Assembly: GCA_964370095.1 (NCBI GenBank)
Contig: CAYJHJ010000011.1
Coordinates: 1 to 40,882 of the forward strand
DNA length: 40,882 nucleotides
Source: CAYJAZ01 sp964370095
Lineage (GTDB): Bacteria > Desulfobacterota > Desulfovibrionia > Desulfovibrionales > Desulfovibrionaceae
Reading direction: 5' to 3'
Made by a program: the position numbers and the translations under genes. This document shows positions 7,264 to 16,009 of the stretch, in pieces. The number at the start of each line of letters is the position of its first letter. The first letter of the stretch is position 1. The notes below the pieces were generated by a model that saw nothing but the letters and a program-made list of their open reading frames with translations, was not told where the DNA came from and did not search any database.

Positions 7264-9594
7264 TTAATTTTTAAGGCTTGAAAAAAATGCTTGCCCAAGT
7301 GAAAGTGAAGCATCAGAAGGTGAATATGATTTATGCAAAAGCACATCAAAACCATGCTTTAGCAGAATAAGGCTTAAATCTTTGCAAAGGCTTTTATTTA
7401 GTAAAACACCGCCCGATAAGCCAATTTTTTTAATCTTTAATTCTTTGGCTGCTTTCATGACATAAAAAGCAAGAGATTGAGCCAAAGAAAGATGAAAATA
7501 TCTTGCAATTTTATTATTATTTATATTTGCAATCTTCATATTAAAGCATTTTTTAAAAAGAGCATGCGAATCAAAAACTTCCATGTTATTTTCTTTGTAA
7601 CTTTCAAAAACATCAAAGTCAGAATAAGTAAAATCTTGCATTGCCTCTAATTGAACAGGCACTTGCCCCTCGTATGAAATTTCGCTCACACAGCCTAAAA
7701 GCACGCCCACCGCATCAAAAAGCCTGCCGCAGCTTGAAGTGTGAATACCCATATTTTTATCACAAAGCTCTTGAATGGCATTTTGCTCAAATTCATCAAT
7801 GCCTTTCATTATATATTTTTTATTGATGGAATGAAGGAAGGATTGCGTCATATAAAAAGGTTTTTGCACAGCCCTATCATTGGCAACTTGCAAAGTTTTT
7901 TTGAAATGCCCAATTCGATGCCATTGTGCTTTTTGCGGTTCAATATATAAAAGTTCGCCGCCCCAAATAGTATTATCTAAGCCATAGCCAGTACCGTCTA
8001 AAACTAAGCTTAGGCAGGGTTCAAGCTCGTGATTATCTGCCAATAAAGAAAAAGCATGGGCAGCATGGTGTTGCAAGTTTATACACTCGATATTTTTTTG
8101 TGTGGCATATTCCTCGGCAAGTAGGCGTGAAAAAGCATTTGGATGAGCATCAGCAACAACAATATCAGGGCTTACATCAAGAATTTTTGAAAGATGTTCA
8201 ATGGTTTCAAGTAAAAATTCTTGGTTTTTCATGCTTTCAATATCACCAACGTGCTGGCCGACAAAGGCTATAGTTTTATCTTTGCCTTGTTTTGCAATAC
8301 AGCAAGTTCCTTTTAAATCTGCACCAAAAGCAAGAATATTTTTAGTTTTTCCTTGATTTATGTGTGGCAATTCTAAAGGTGTGGGCACATATCCCCTTGC
8401 TCTTCTGATTGAAATTATTGGGTTTTCGCTATCATCAAGTTTTTTTATTGCTTCATCTTTTGCAAAAAGAACGCTGTCATCAACCCGAACTAAAATATCT
8501 CTGTTATGGAATAGAAAAGCATCAGCAATGGAAGAAAGTTTTTTTGCGGCCTCTCGATTTTTCAGGCAAATAGGCTCATGGGCCGGGTTTCCTGATGTCA
8601 TTACAAGTGCCTTGAAATCTTCCTTTTCAATATTAAAGTGCTTGCCATTGAATAAAAGCTCGTGTAAGGGGCTTGAGGGCAGCATAATTCCAATTGTATC
8701 AGTGTCTGGGCTAAGTAAATCTGGCAAGGCATTTGGGATTTTTTTACATAAAACAATTGGCCTTTGCCTAGAGGTGAGAAGTTTTTCTTCTTCATTATTT
8801 ATTTTTGCAAGTTCTTTTGCTGTTTCAATGTTTTTTACCATAATAGCCAAAGCTTTGTGCGGGCGATTTTTACGAAGCCTTAATGTGCTTATACTTTCAA
8901 GATTAAAAGCATCACAAGCAAGGTGAAAGCCACCTAAGCCTTTTATGGCAATAATTTTTCCATTATGTAATTTTTCTATTGTGTTTTTTATGGAATCGAA
9001 GTTTTTTTTGTTATCTTCAGTCCAAGTTTGAACTCCGCAAAAATTGCAGGCTGTAGGCTGTGCGTGAAAGCGCCTATCAAGAGGATTTGTATATTCTTTT
9101 TGGCAGTCATCACAAAGGGGGAAGCAGGCCATGGAAGTTGTTATTCTGTCATAAGGCATGGAATGGGTTATGCTGAAACGTGGTCCGCAATGCGTGCAGT
9201 TGATAAATGGATAAAGGTAACGATTTTTGTCATTATTATCAAGCATTTCCTTTTTACATTCTTCACAATGAGCAACATCGGGGCTGATCAAAACAGCATG
9301 CCCTTTACCCTTTGTGTCTGACATAATTATAGTGAATTCATTTTCCTTCTTTTTAAGTTCTTTATCTGATGAAATGAAGGAAGTTATTTTTGCTAATGGT
9401 GGCAGTTCATTTTGTAAAGAAAATTCAAAGTTTTTAATGTTTTCAGCAAGTCCTTCGACTTCAATAAAAACACCTTCCCTTGAATTTAAAACTGAGCCTA
9501 CAAGGCTATATTTTTGTGCAAGTGTATAGACAAAGGGACGAAAACCAACCCCTTGCACTTGCCCTGCCACTATAATTTCTTTACGTTTAAGCAT
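7264..9594 (-). CDS. hypF: Carbamoyltransferase HypF, [NiFe]-hydrogenase maturation
   Basis: A 776-residue multidomain protein that uses carbamoyl phosphate to carbamoylate HypE, the first step in making the cyanide ligands of [NiFe] hydrogenases. Domains in order: acylphosphatase (VQGVGFRPFVYTLA at 13-26); two zinc-finger modules (Cys111, 114, 134, 137 and Cys162, 165, 184, 187); a YrdC-like domain at about 203-390; and a Kae1-like domain with HHAAH at 510-514 and LDGTGYG at 533-539. The length is normal. It stands alone here with no other hyp or hydrogenase genes, and is divergent from fabF. No strong ribosome binding site is visible. Its presence implies a [NiFe] hydrogenase elsewhere in the genome. 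Confidence 0.96.
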   Translation of the reverse strand: MLKRKEIIVAGQVQGVGFRPFVYTLAQKYSLVGSVLNSREGVFIEVEGLAENIKNFEFSLQNELPPLAKITSFISSDKELKKKENEFTIIMSDTKGKGHAVLISPDVAHCEECKKEMLDNNDKNRYLYPFINCTHCGPRFSITHSMPYDRITTSMACFPLCDDCQKEYTNPLDRRFHAQPTACNFCGVQTWTEDNKKNFDSIKNTIEKLHNGKIIAIKGLGGFHLACDAFNLESISTLRLRKNRPHKALAIMVKNIETAKELAKINNEEEKLLTSRQRPIVLCKKIPNALPDLLSPDTDTIGIMLPSSPLHELLFNGKHFNIEKEDFKALVMTSGNPAHEPICLKNREAAKKLSSIADAFLFHNRDILVRVDDSVLFAKDEAIKKLDDSENPIISIRRARGYVPTPLELPHINQGKTKNILAFGADLKGTCCIAKQGKDKTIAFVGQHVGDIESMKNQEFLLETIEHLSKILDVSPDIVVADAHPNAFSRLLAEEYATQKNIECINLQHHAAHAFSLLADNHELEPCLSLVLDGTGYGLDNTIWGGELLYIEPQKAQWHRIGHFKKTLQVANDRAVQKPFYMTQSFLHSINKKYIMKGIDEFEQNAIQELCDKNMGIHTSSCGRLFDAVGVLLGCVSEISYEGQVPVQLEAMQDFTYSDFDVFESYKENNMEVFDSHALFKKCFNMKIANINNNKIARYFHLSLAQSLAFYVMKAAKELKIKKIGLSGGVLLNKSLCKDLSLILLKHGFDVLLHKSYSPSDASLSLGQAFFSSLKN

Positions 9595-9820
9595 GCAAAA
9601 AAATCACACATAAAGCTTCAAAAGGCAAGTATTTTCTTATGTTTTACATAAGGCGGAAAATAAATAGTTTTAAGCAGTCATTGAGTTGTTATATAAATCA
9701 ATATATTATATATAATAGCCTTAAAAAACTTATAAACTTAAACCTTGCCTTTAGATAATATTTATGTTAAAAATCCTCATACTAAAATATAAAATATTTA
9801 TTTTATGTGAGGAGAAAAAA

Positions 9821-11065
9821 ATGCGTGAACGCGTTGTTATAACAGGAATGTCAACCCTAAACCCATTGGGAAATGACTTAGATAGTTCTTTTAAAGCTTT
9901 AATAGAAGGTAAATCAGGCATTGGGCCAATCACTCAATTTGACGCAACAGATTTTGATTCAAAAATAGCCGGTGAAGTAAAAAACTTCAATCCAGAAGAC
10001 TATATGCCAATAAAACAAGCAAAAAGAATGGATAGATTTGTTCAACTTGCTGTTGCAGCTTCAACCATGCTTTTACCTGATGCAAAATTTGAAATCACCG
10101 AAGAAAATGCTGAAGATGTTGCAGTTATTCTTGGTGTAGGCCTTGGCGGCCTTGGCACTATTGAGACTTTTCATAATAAACTTCGCACAGCAGGCCCTTC
10201 AAAAATTTCGCCTTTCTATATTCCTATGCTTATTTCAAATATGGCAACAGGGCAAATTTCAATCTTCACAGGAGCTAAAGGTTCAAACCTTGTTATGACT
10301 TCAGCTTGTGCATCTGCAACGCATGCCATAGGTTATGCAGCCTCTGAAATTATGTTAGGGCGTGTGAAAGCCGTTATAACAGGCGGCGTTGAAGCAACCA
10401 TTACTGAAATGGGAATTTCAGGTTTCACTGCTTTAAAAGCTCTTTCTACTGAATATAATGATCAACCGCAACTCGCTTCAAGGCCTTTTGACGGAAAAAG
10501 AGATGGCTTTGTGATGGGCGAAGGAGCAGGGCTTTTAATGCTTGAAAGCCTAAGCTCAGCCAAAGAGCGTGGAGCAAGAATTTATGCTGAACTTGTTGGC
10601 TTTGGTGCTTCAGGCGATGCCTATCACATGACTGCACCGCATGAATCAGGTTCAGGCATGGCACAGGCCATGAAAATGGCTATTAAAGATGCAGGGCTAA
10701 AACTTGAAGATATCACTTGCATGAACGCACACGGAACTTCAACACCATTGAACGATAAAACAGAAACAAAGGCCATCAAAGATTTATTTGGTGAACACGC
10801 TTATAAAATTGCAATTTCAGCCAATAAATCTCAAGTAGGGCATTTACTTGGTGCAGCAGGCGCAGTTGAGGGCATTTTCTCAGCTATGACTCTTCATACA
10901 GGTATTGTTCCGGGCACAATTAATAATACTAATCCTGACCCTGAATGTGATTTAAACTATATGGCTGACGGAGCTAAGAAATTAGATCCTGAATATGTTC
11001 TTTCAACTTCCTATGGCTTTGGCGGAACAAATGCTGCCTTGGTTTTCAAAAAATATTCTGAATAA
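9821..11065 (+). CDS. fabF: 3-oxoacyl-ACP synthase II (FabF)
   Basis: A 414-residue condensing enzyme that elongates acyl-ACP with malonyl-ACP in fatty-acid synthesis. The catalytic triad is clear: Cys163 in TSACASATHAIG, His304 in NAHGTSTPLND and His341 in KSQVGHLLGAAG. The ATG at 9821 was chosen because GAGGAG lies 7 bases upstream and MRERVVITG is the usual start; an upstream ATG at 9764 would add 19 unrelated residues. It heads the run fabF-glyA-dCMP deaminase-ribD-ribE-ribBA. No acpP or fabG is adjacent. Confidence 0.96.
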   Translation: MRERVVITGMSTLNPLGNDLDSSFKALIEGKSGIGPITQFDATDFDSKIAGEVKNFNPEDYMPIKQAKRMDRFVQLAVAASTMLLPDAKFEITEENAEDVAVILGVGLGGLGTIETFHNKLRTAGPSKISPFYIPMLISNMATGQISIFTGAKGSNLVMTSACASATHAIGYAASEIMLGRVKAVITGGVEATITEMGISGFTALKALSTEYNDQPQLASRPFDGKRDGFVMGEGAGLLMLESLSSAKERGARIYAELVGFGASGDAYHMTAPHESGSGMAQAMKMAIKDAGLKLEDITCMNAHGTSTPLNDKTETKAIKDLFGEHAYKIAISANKSQVGHLLGAAGAVEGIFSAMTLHTGIVPGTINNTNPDPECDLNYMADGAKKLDPEYVLSTSYGFGGTNAALVFKKYSE

Positions 11066-11081
11066 TAAAAGAGAGTTTATT

Positions 11082-12332
11082 ATGGATCAATTAATCTTAC
11101 AAGATAAAGCTATTGCAGAAGCAATTTTTAAAGAAAGCGACAGACAGATGTCAAATTTAGAGCTTATAGCCTCTGAAAACTTTGTATCAGAAGCTGTTCG
11201 TCAAGCTCAAGGTTCTGTTTTAACTCATAAATATGCTGAAGGCTATCCTTCAAAACGCTATTATGGCGGCTGTGAATATGTTGATATAGCTGAAGATTTG
11301 GCAATTCAAAGAGCGTGCGAACTTTTTGGCTGTGATTATGCAAACGTTCAACCTCATGCAGGTTCACAGGCAAATATGGCAGCTTATTTTGCTTATTTGA
11401 AACCGGGTGATACTGTCTTGGGCATGGATTTATCACATGGTGGCCATCTTACACACGGTAGTCCTGTAAACTTTTCAGGCAAACTTTTTAATATTGTGTC
11501 ATACGGTGTTGAAAAAGAAACTGGCCTAATTAATTATGAAAATGTTTTAAAACTTGCTAAAGAGCACAAGCCAAATATGATTGTTGCAGGAGCTTCAGCA
11601 TACGCTCGTATTATCGATTTTGCAAAAATGCGTGAAATTGCTGATGAAGTTAATGCTAAACTTATGGTTGATATGGCCCATATTGCTGGTTTGGTTGCTG
11701 CAGGGCTTCACCCAACACCTGTTGGGCATGCTCATATTATCACAACCACAACACATAAAACTTTGCGTGGCCCTCGTGGTGGTATGATTTTAGCAAATGA
11801 TAAAGATAATGAAGGTTTAGGGAAAACTCTCAACAGCCAAATCTTCCCCGGTATTCAAGGCGGCCCTTTGATGCATGTTATTGCGGCAAAAGCCGTTGCC
11901 TTTGGCGAAGCCCTTACTCCACAATTCAAAATATATCAAGAAAATGTGCTTGAAAATGCAAAAACATTGGCAAACTGCCTTACAAGTGCAGGCTTTAATC
12001 TTGTTTCAGGCGGAACTGATAACCACCTTATGCTTCTTGATTTAACTGAAAAAGACTTTACTGGTAAAGATGCTGAGCACGCACTTGATGCCGCAGGTAT
12101 TACGGTGAATAAAAATACTGTTCCTTTTGAAACTCGTTCTCCTTTCGTTACATCAGGAATTCGCCTTGGAACAGCTGCACTCACCACACGTGGTATGACA
12201 GCACAAGATATGGAAAAAGTTGCTGATTTTATAATTTATGTTCTTAGCAATATTAACGACGAAAGTGCTATCAAGAATGTAAAAGCAGAAGTAAACACTT
12301 TTGCTCGTTCTTTCCCTATTTTTAAAAACTAG
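11082..12332 (+). CDS. glyA: Serine hydroxymethyltransferase (GlyA)
   Basis: A 416-residue PLP enzyme that interconverts serine and glycine and loads the one-carbon group onto tetrahydrofolate. The PLP lysine is Lys226 in TTTTHKTLRGPRGG. Other family signatures are LELIASENFVS near 26-36, YAEGYPSKRYYGG near 51-63 and PHAGSQANMA near 91-100. The ATG at 11082 follows GAGAG and lies 16 bp after the fabF stop, so the two are co-transcribed. A longer in-frame start at 10995 would overlap fabF and is unlikely. Confidence 0.97.
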   Translation: MDQLILQDKAIAEAIFKESDRQMSNLELIASENFVSEAVRQAQGSVLTHKYAEGYPSKRYYGGCEYVDIAEDLAIQRACELFGCDYANVQPHAGSQANMAAYFAYLKPGDTVLGMDLSHGGHLTHGSPVNFSGKLFNIVSYGVEKETGLINYENVLKLAKEHKPNMIVAGASAYARIIDFAKMREIADEVNAKLMVDMAHIAGLVAAGLHPTPVGHAHIITTTTHKTLRGPRGGMILANDKDNEGLGKTLNSQIFPGIQGGPLMHVIAAKAVAFGEALTPQFKIYQENVLENAKTLANCLTSAGFNLVSGGTDNHLMLLDLTEKDFTGKDAEHALDAAGITVNKNTVPFETRSPFVTSGIRLGTAALTTRGMTAQDMEKVADFIIYVLSNINDESAIKNVKAEVNTFARSFPIFKN

Positions 12333-12410
12333 TATTATTCTATAAAGCAAGAAGCTTGAAAACGTTCAGTTTTTGATTGCTTTAAAAGTGGTAATTTTAA
12401 AGGAAGCAGT

Positions 12411-12878
12411 ATGAGAATTTCTTGGGAAAACTATTTTTTTCAAATTGCATACACTGTTGCTCAGCGTTCAACCTGCATACGTAGGAAGGTGGGGGCTTTG
12501 GCTGTTCGTGATAATCACATACTTGCTACCGGCTATAACGGCACCCCAAGCGGAATAACGCATTGTGCTGAAAAAGGTTGCTTAAGGGCTCAGCTTAATG
12601 TTCCTTCGGGTGAAAGGCATGAAATTTGCCGCGGCCTTCACGCTGAGCAGAATGTAATTATTCAAGCAGCACAAAGCGGAATTTCACTCAAGAATGCTAC
12701 TCTTTATTGCACTACTCAACCCTGTATAATCTGTACAAAAATGCTGATAAATGTTGGAATTAAAGAGATTTTTTATTCCAATGCTTACCACGATGCTCTT
12801 GGTGTTGAAATGCTTGAAGAGGCAAAAATTCCTTATCATTTTGTGGAATTTACCCCTCTTGATGATTTTTCACTATAA
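12411..12878 (+). CDS. dCMP deaminase family protein (ComEB-like)
   Basis: A 155-residue zinc deaminase that converts dCMP to dUMP for thymidylate synthesis. The zinc site is His77 in LHAEQNVI with catalytic Glu79, and Cys105 and Cys108 in PCIICTKM. Extra His and Cys residues near 51-73 (HCAEKGC, ERHEICRG) match the second metal site of this family. GGAAG lies upstream of the ATG. The gene sits 78 bp after glyA and 15 bp before ribD; its position ahead of the rib genes is common in deltaproteobacteria. Allosteric dCTP control cannot be judged from sequence alone. Confidence 0.9.
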   Translation: MRISWENYFFQIAYTVAQRSTCIRRKVGALAVRDNHILATGYNGTPSGITHCAEKGCLRAQLNVPSGERHEICRGLHAEQNVIIQAAQSGISLKNATLYCTTQPCIICTKMLINVGIKEIFYSNAYHDALGVEMLEEAKIPYHFVEFTPLDDFSL

Positions 12879-12893
12879 ACTATGAGTTAGAAT

Positions 12894-14063
12894 ATGCAAG
12901 AAAACACAGCACATAATATTTATAAAGAAGCCATGCTTAAAGCTATTGAAATAGCTGAAAAAGGCAGATATAAAGTTATGCCTAATCCTTGTGTAGGTGC
13001 TGTGCTTATTAAAGATTCAAAAATTGTTGCTGAGGGTTACCATGGTGAACATGGCATAGATCATGCTGAAATTGTTTGCGTAAAAAATGCAAAAGCAAAG
13101 AATATTGATGTGCGTGGGGCGACTATGGTTGTAACCCTAGAGCCTTGTAATCATTATGCTAAAACACCACCTTGCTCAAAAACTTTGGTTGATCTTGGCA
13201 TTGCAAAAGTTATTATAGGCCTTCTTGATCCAAATAAAGAAGCAAGTGGCGGGCTTGAATATCTTCGTTCGCAAAAAGTGGAAGTTTTTGTTTATCCGCA
13301 AAATAGTGAAATTGGAAAAAAATGCTCTTTTCTTATAAGAGATTTCATCTGCTGGACATTATATAAAAGACCTTATTCCATTTTGAAAATGGGTGCTTCA
13401 ATAGATGGGAAAGTGGCAACAAAAGAAGGCTATTCCTCTTATATTACCAATGAACTTTCAAGACAAAAAGTTGCAGAACTTAGGGCACAAATAGGTGAAG
13501 CAAACGGAGTTATTTTAGTGGGTGCAGGCACTTTTCGCTTTGATAACCCAAAATTGAATGCAAGAAATGTTGATTGTGCAAAACAACCAAGGGCTTGCAT
13601 AATTCTTCCTGAACTTTACTTTTTATATAATTCCTATTTATTTAAAGAAAGACCTCATGAAACTATTGTTTTTACAGTGAATTCTGAAGGCACTTCGATG
13701 ATGGCAGAGGATTTCAGAAAACAAGGCATTAAAATATACAGCTCAGCCATTTTAGATACAGTTCAAACAGGAGAAAGCGGTTACTTACTTGAGGTTTTTG
13801 AAGCTCTTTATAAAGAAGAAAATGTCTATTATTTGCTTTGCGAAGGTGGCCCAAAAGTTGCCTATTTTATGATGCACGATAATTTAGTTGACGAATATAG
13901 GCAATATATAGCCCCTAAAATTTTCGCGGATAAAACTGCAAGAAGTGCCTTTGAAGGAAATACTCTTAAAAATCTGGATGATGCATACGAGATGGATTTA
14001 CATTCTTGTCAAATTCTTGGAAGTGATGTTGAACTTATTTATATGCGTAAAAACGAAATCTAA
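12894..14063 (+). CDS. ribD: Riboflavin biosynthesis deaminase-reductase RibD
   Basis: A 389-residue bifunctional enzyme that deaminates the first pyrimidine intermediate of riboflavin synthesis and reduces its ribose side chain. The N-terminal deaminase has His57 and Glu59 in HAEIV and the zinc cysteines Cys85 and Cys94 in EPCNHYAKTPPCSK. The C-terminal reductase (about 160-385) has SILKMGASIDGKVAT, GAGTFRFDNPKLNAR and LCEGGPKVAYFM. It lies 15 bp after the deaminase gene and 21 bp before ribE. I see no FMN riboswitch in this short gap. Confidence 0.95.
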   Translation: MQENTAHNIYKEAMLKAIEIAEKGRYKVMPNPCVGAVLIKDSKIVAEGYHGEHGIDHAEIVCVKNAKAKNIDVRGATMVVTLEPCNHYAKTPPCSKTLVDLGIAKVIIGLLDPNKEASGGLEYLRSQKVEVFVYPQNSEIGKKCSFLIRDFICWTLYKRPYSILKMGASIDGKVATKEGYSSYITNELSRQKVAELRAQIGEANGVILVGAGTFRFDNPKLNARNVDCAKQPRACIILPELYFLYNSYLFKERPHETIVFTVNSEGTSMMAEDFRKQGIKIYSSAILDTVQTGESGYLLEVFEALYKEENVYYLLCEGGPKVAYFMMHDNLVDEYRQYIAPKIFADKTARSAFEGNTLKNLDDAYEMDLHSCQILGSDVELIYMRKNEI

Positions 14064-14084
14064 CCATTTGAAAAAATAATTATT

Positions 14085-14732
14085 ATGTTTACAGGTATTA
14101 TACAAACAAAGGCTATTTTAAGTAGTATAGAAAAAAAATCAACTGAAGCTCGCTTTATTTTTAAGCCTATAAAAATGTTTGAAAATTTAATTATAGGCGA
14201 ATCTATTGCCGTAAATGGCGTTTGCCTTACGGTTGAAAGCTTTGATAATGCTTCTTTTTCAGCTTATGCTTCAACAAAAACTTTGGAGCTTACAAATTTA
14301 GGTTTATTAAACATAGGCTCATACGTAAATCTCGAAAGAGCTTTGGCACTTGGCGATAGATTGGGCGGGCACATTGTTTCAGGGCATGTGGACAGCGTTA
14401 TAAGTGTGCAAAATATTGAAAATAAACTTTCTTCAATTATTTACACCTTAGAGCTTCACATTGCAAATAAAGGTCTTATAATATCTCAAGGTTCAGTCTG
14501 CTTAGATGGTATAAGCCTTACTGTGGCAGATATTTCTGATAATTCTTTCACAGTAAATATTATCCCTGAAACTCAAAAAGAAACGATTATTTCCGAATGG
14601 AAAAAAGGAACAAAAGTAAATTTAGAAACCGATATGATTGGAAAATACGTTCATTCTCGTATGAAAAATTATACTGAAAATACAAAAGAATCCAAAATAA
14701 CAGAATCTTATCTTAGAGAACTTGGATTTTAA
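14085..14732 (+). CDS. ribE: Riboflavin synthase alpha chain RibE
   Basis: A 215-residue enzyme that converts two molecules of 6,7-dimethyl-8-ribityllumazine to riboflavin and the pyrimidine. The hallmark N-terminus MFTGIIQ is present. Two lumazine-binding repeats follow: the first has ESIAVNGVCLTV at about 43-54, the second begins with RLGGHIVSGHVDSV near 92-105 and has GSVCLDGISLTV near 140-151. It is in the rib operon, 15 bp ahead of ribBA. It is also named ribC in some species. Confidence 0.95.
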   Translation: MFTGIIQTKAILSSIEKKSTEARFIFKPIKMFENLIIGESIAVNGVCLTVESFDNASFSAYASTKTLELTNLGLLNIGSYVNLERALALGDRLGGHIVSGHVDSVISVQNIENKLSSIIYTLELHIANKGLIISQGSVCLDGISLTVADISDNSFTVNIIPETQKETIISEWKKGTKVNLETDMIGKYVHSRMKNYTENTKESKITESYLRELGF

Positions 14733-14747
14733 TTAAAAGGAAAAACT

Positions 14748-15950
14748 ATGCTTTATTCAATAGAAGATGCACTTGAACATATAAAACAAGGCAAAATGTA
14801 TATCTTGGTGGATGATGAAGATCGTGAAAATGAAGGCGATTTGACTATAGCTGCTGAATTTGCAACACCCGAAGCCATCAATTTTATGGCAAAATATGGC
14901 CGTGGGCTTATTTGTTTGCCTATGTCAACAAAGATGTGTGATGCACTTGAACTGCCCTTAATGACAACAAGAAATGGTTCACGCTTTGGAACCAATTTCA
15001 CACTTTCTATTGAAGCCCGTGAAGGAGTTACAACAGGAATTTCTGCGGCTGATAGGGCAACCACTATTGCAGCTGCCATAAAAGATGATGTGAAAGCTTC
15101 TGATATCGTTATTCCGGGGCACATATTTCCATTAAGAGCACAAGAGGGCGGAGTTTTGACAAGAGCAGGGCAAACTGAAGGAAGTGTTGAGCTTTCTGAA
15201 CTTGCAGGCCTAAAACCTGCGGCTGTTATCTGCGAAATCTTGAATGATGATGGCACGATGGCTCGTATGCCACAATTAGAAGTGTTTGCAAAAGAACATA
15301 ATCTTCCTATTGTAACTATCAGAGATTTAATCCGCTATCGCCTCAAAAAAGGGCAAGTTGCGGTTAAACGTGTTGCTGAGGCAAAAATGCCCACTCAATA
15401 CGGCGAGTTTAAAATTATTGCTTATGAAAATGAATACGATGGCAAAACCCACGTTGCTTTGGTGAAAGGCGATATAACAACACCTGAACCTGTGCTTGCA
15501 AGAGTGCATAGCGAATGTTTGACAGGCGATGTGCTTGGTTCACTTCGTTGTGATTGTGGCTCTCAACTGGCATGTGCCATGCAGGCCATTGAAAAAGAGG
15601 GCAGGGGTGCAATTTTATATATGCGACAAGAGGGAAGAGGAATTGGTTTAGCCAATAAAATTAAAGCCTATGCTCTTCAAGATGAAGGTTATGACACAGT
15701 TCAAGCAAATGAAAAACTTGGCTTCAAACCAGATCTACGTGATTATGGAATTGGGGCACAGATTTTAGTGGATTTAGGCGTTAAATCTTTACGTCTTTTA
15801 ACAAATAACCCAAAGAAAATTGTTGGCTTGGAAGGCTATGCTATTGAAATAGTTGAAAGAGTTGCAATTGAATGTGCTCCGCAAGACGAAAATGCCCACT
15901 ATCTTCGCACCAAAAAAGAAAAATTGGGGCATATGTTGGATAAATCATAA
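14748..15950 (+). CDS. ribBA: Bifunctional DHBP synthase / GTP cyclohydrolase II RibBA
   Basis: A 400-residue fusion that makes both precursors of riboflavin. The DHBP synthase half (about 1-200) has DDEDRENEGD at 22-31 and RAGQTEGSVEL near 139-149. The cyclohydrolase II half (about 205-400) has zinc cysteines 257, 268 and 270 in HSECLTGDVLGSLRCDC, the RQEGRGIGL loop at 293-301 and TNNPKK. Both halves keep their key residues, so both activities are expected. AAAGGA precedes the ATG. ribH, which often follows here, is absent from the window. Confidence 0.96.
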   Translation: MLYSIEDALEHIKQGKMYILVDDEDRENEGDLTIAAEFATPEAINFMAKYGRGLICLPMSTKMCDALELPLMTTRNGSRFGTNFTLSIEAREGVTTGISAADRATTIAAAIKDDVKASDIVIPGHIFPLRAQEGGVLTRAGQTEGSVELSELAGLKPAAVICEILNDDGTMARMPQLEVFAKEHNLPIVTIRDLIRYRLKKGQVAVKRVAEAKMPTQYGEFKIIAYENEYDGKTHVALVKGDITTPEPVLARVHSECLTGDVLGSLRCDCGSQLACAMQAIEKEGRGAILYMRQEGRGIGLANKIKAYALQDEGYDTVQANEKLGFKPDLRDYGIGAQILVDLGVKSLRLLTNNPKKIVGLEGYAIEIVERVAIECAPQDENAHYLRTKKEKLGHMLDKS

Positions 15951-15952
15951 GC

Positions 15953-15973
15953 ACTTCTCTTATTTCGAGAAGT
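15953..15973 (+). terminator. Weak hairpin after ribBA
   Basis: A 7-bp stem (ACTTCTC at 15953-15959 with GAGAAGT at 15967-15973) and a 7-base loop, 2 bp after the ribBA stop. The tract after it is TATAAATAAA with no T-run, so this is at most a weak terminator or processing site before the acyl-CoA synthetase gene. Confidence 0.35.
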
Positions 15974-16009
15974 TATAAATAAACAATTAAAGAAAATAAG
16001 AAGTAAGCA

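Noticed and set aside
8360..8926. A 188-codon open frame on the plus strand
   Set aside because: It lies entirely antisense to hypF, whose protein is well conserved; the translation is low-complexity Ser/Phe/Leu with no recognisable domain.
12333..12410. A riboswitch ahead of the dCMP deaminase and rib genes
   Set aside because: The 78-bp spacer is too short for an FMN riboswitch and shows only a weak AAAGCAA/TTGCTTT pairing.
14753..15256. A 167-codon open frame on the minus strand
   Set aside because: It mirrors the DHBP synthase half of ribBA and has no family resemblance; a shadow of codon bias.
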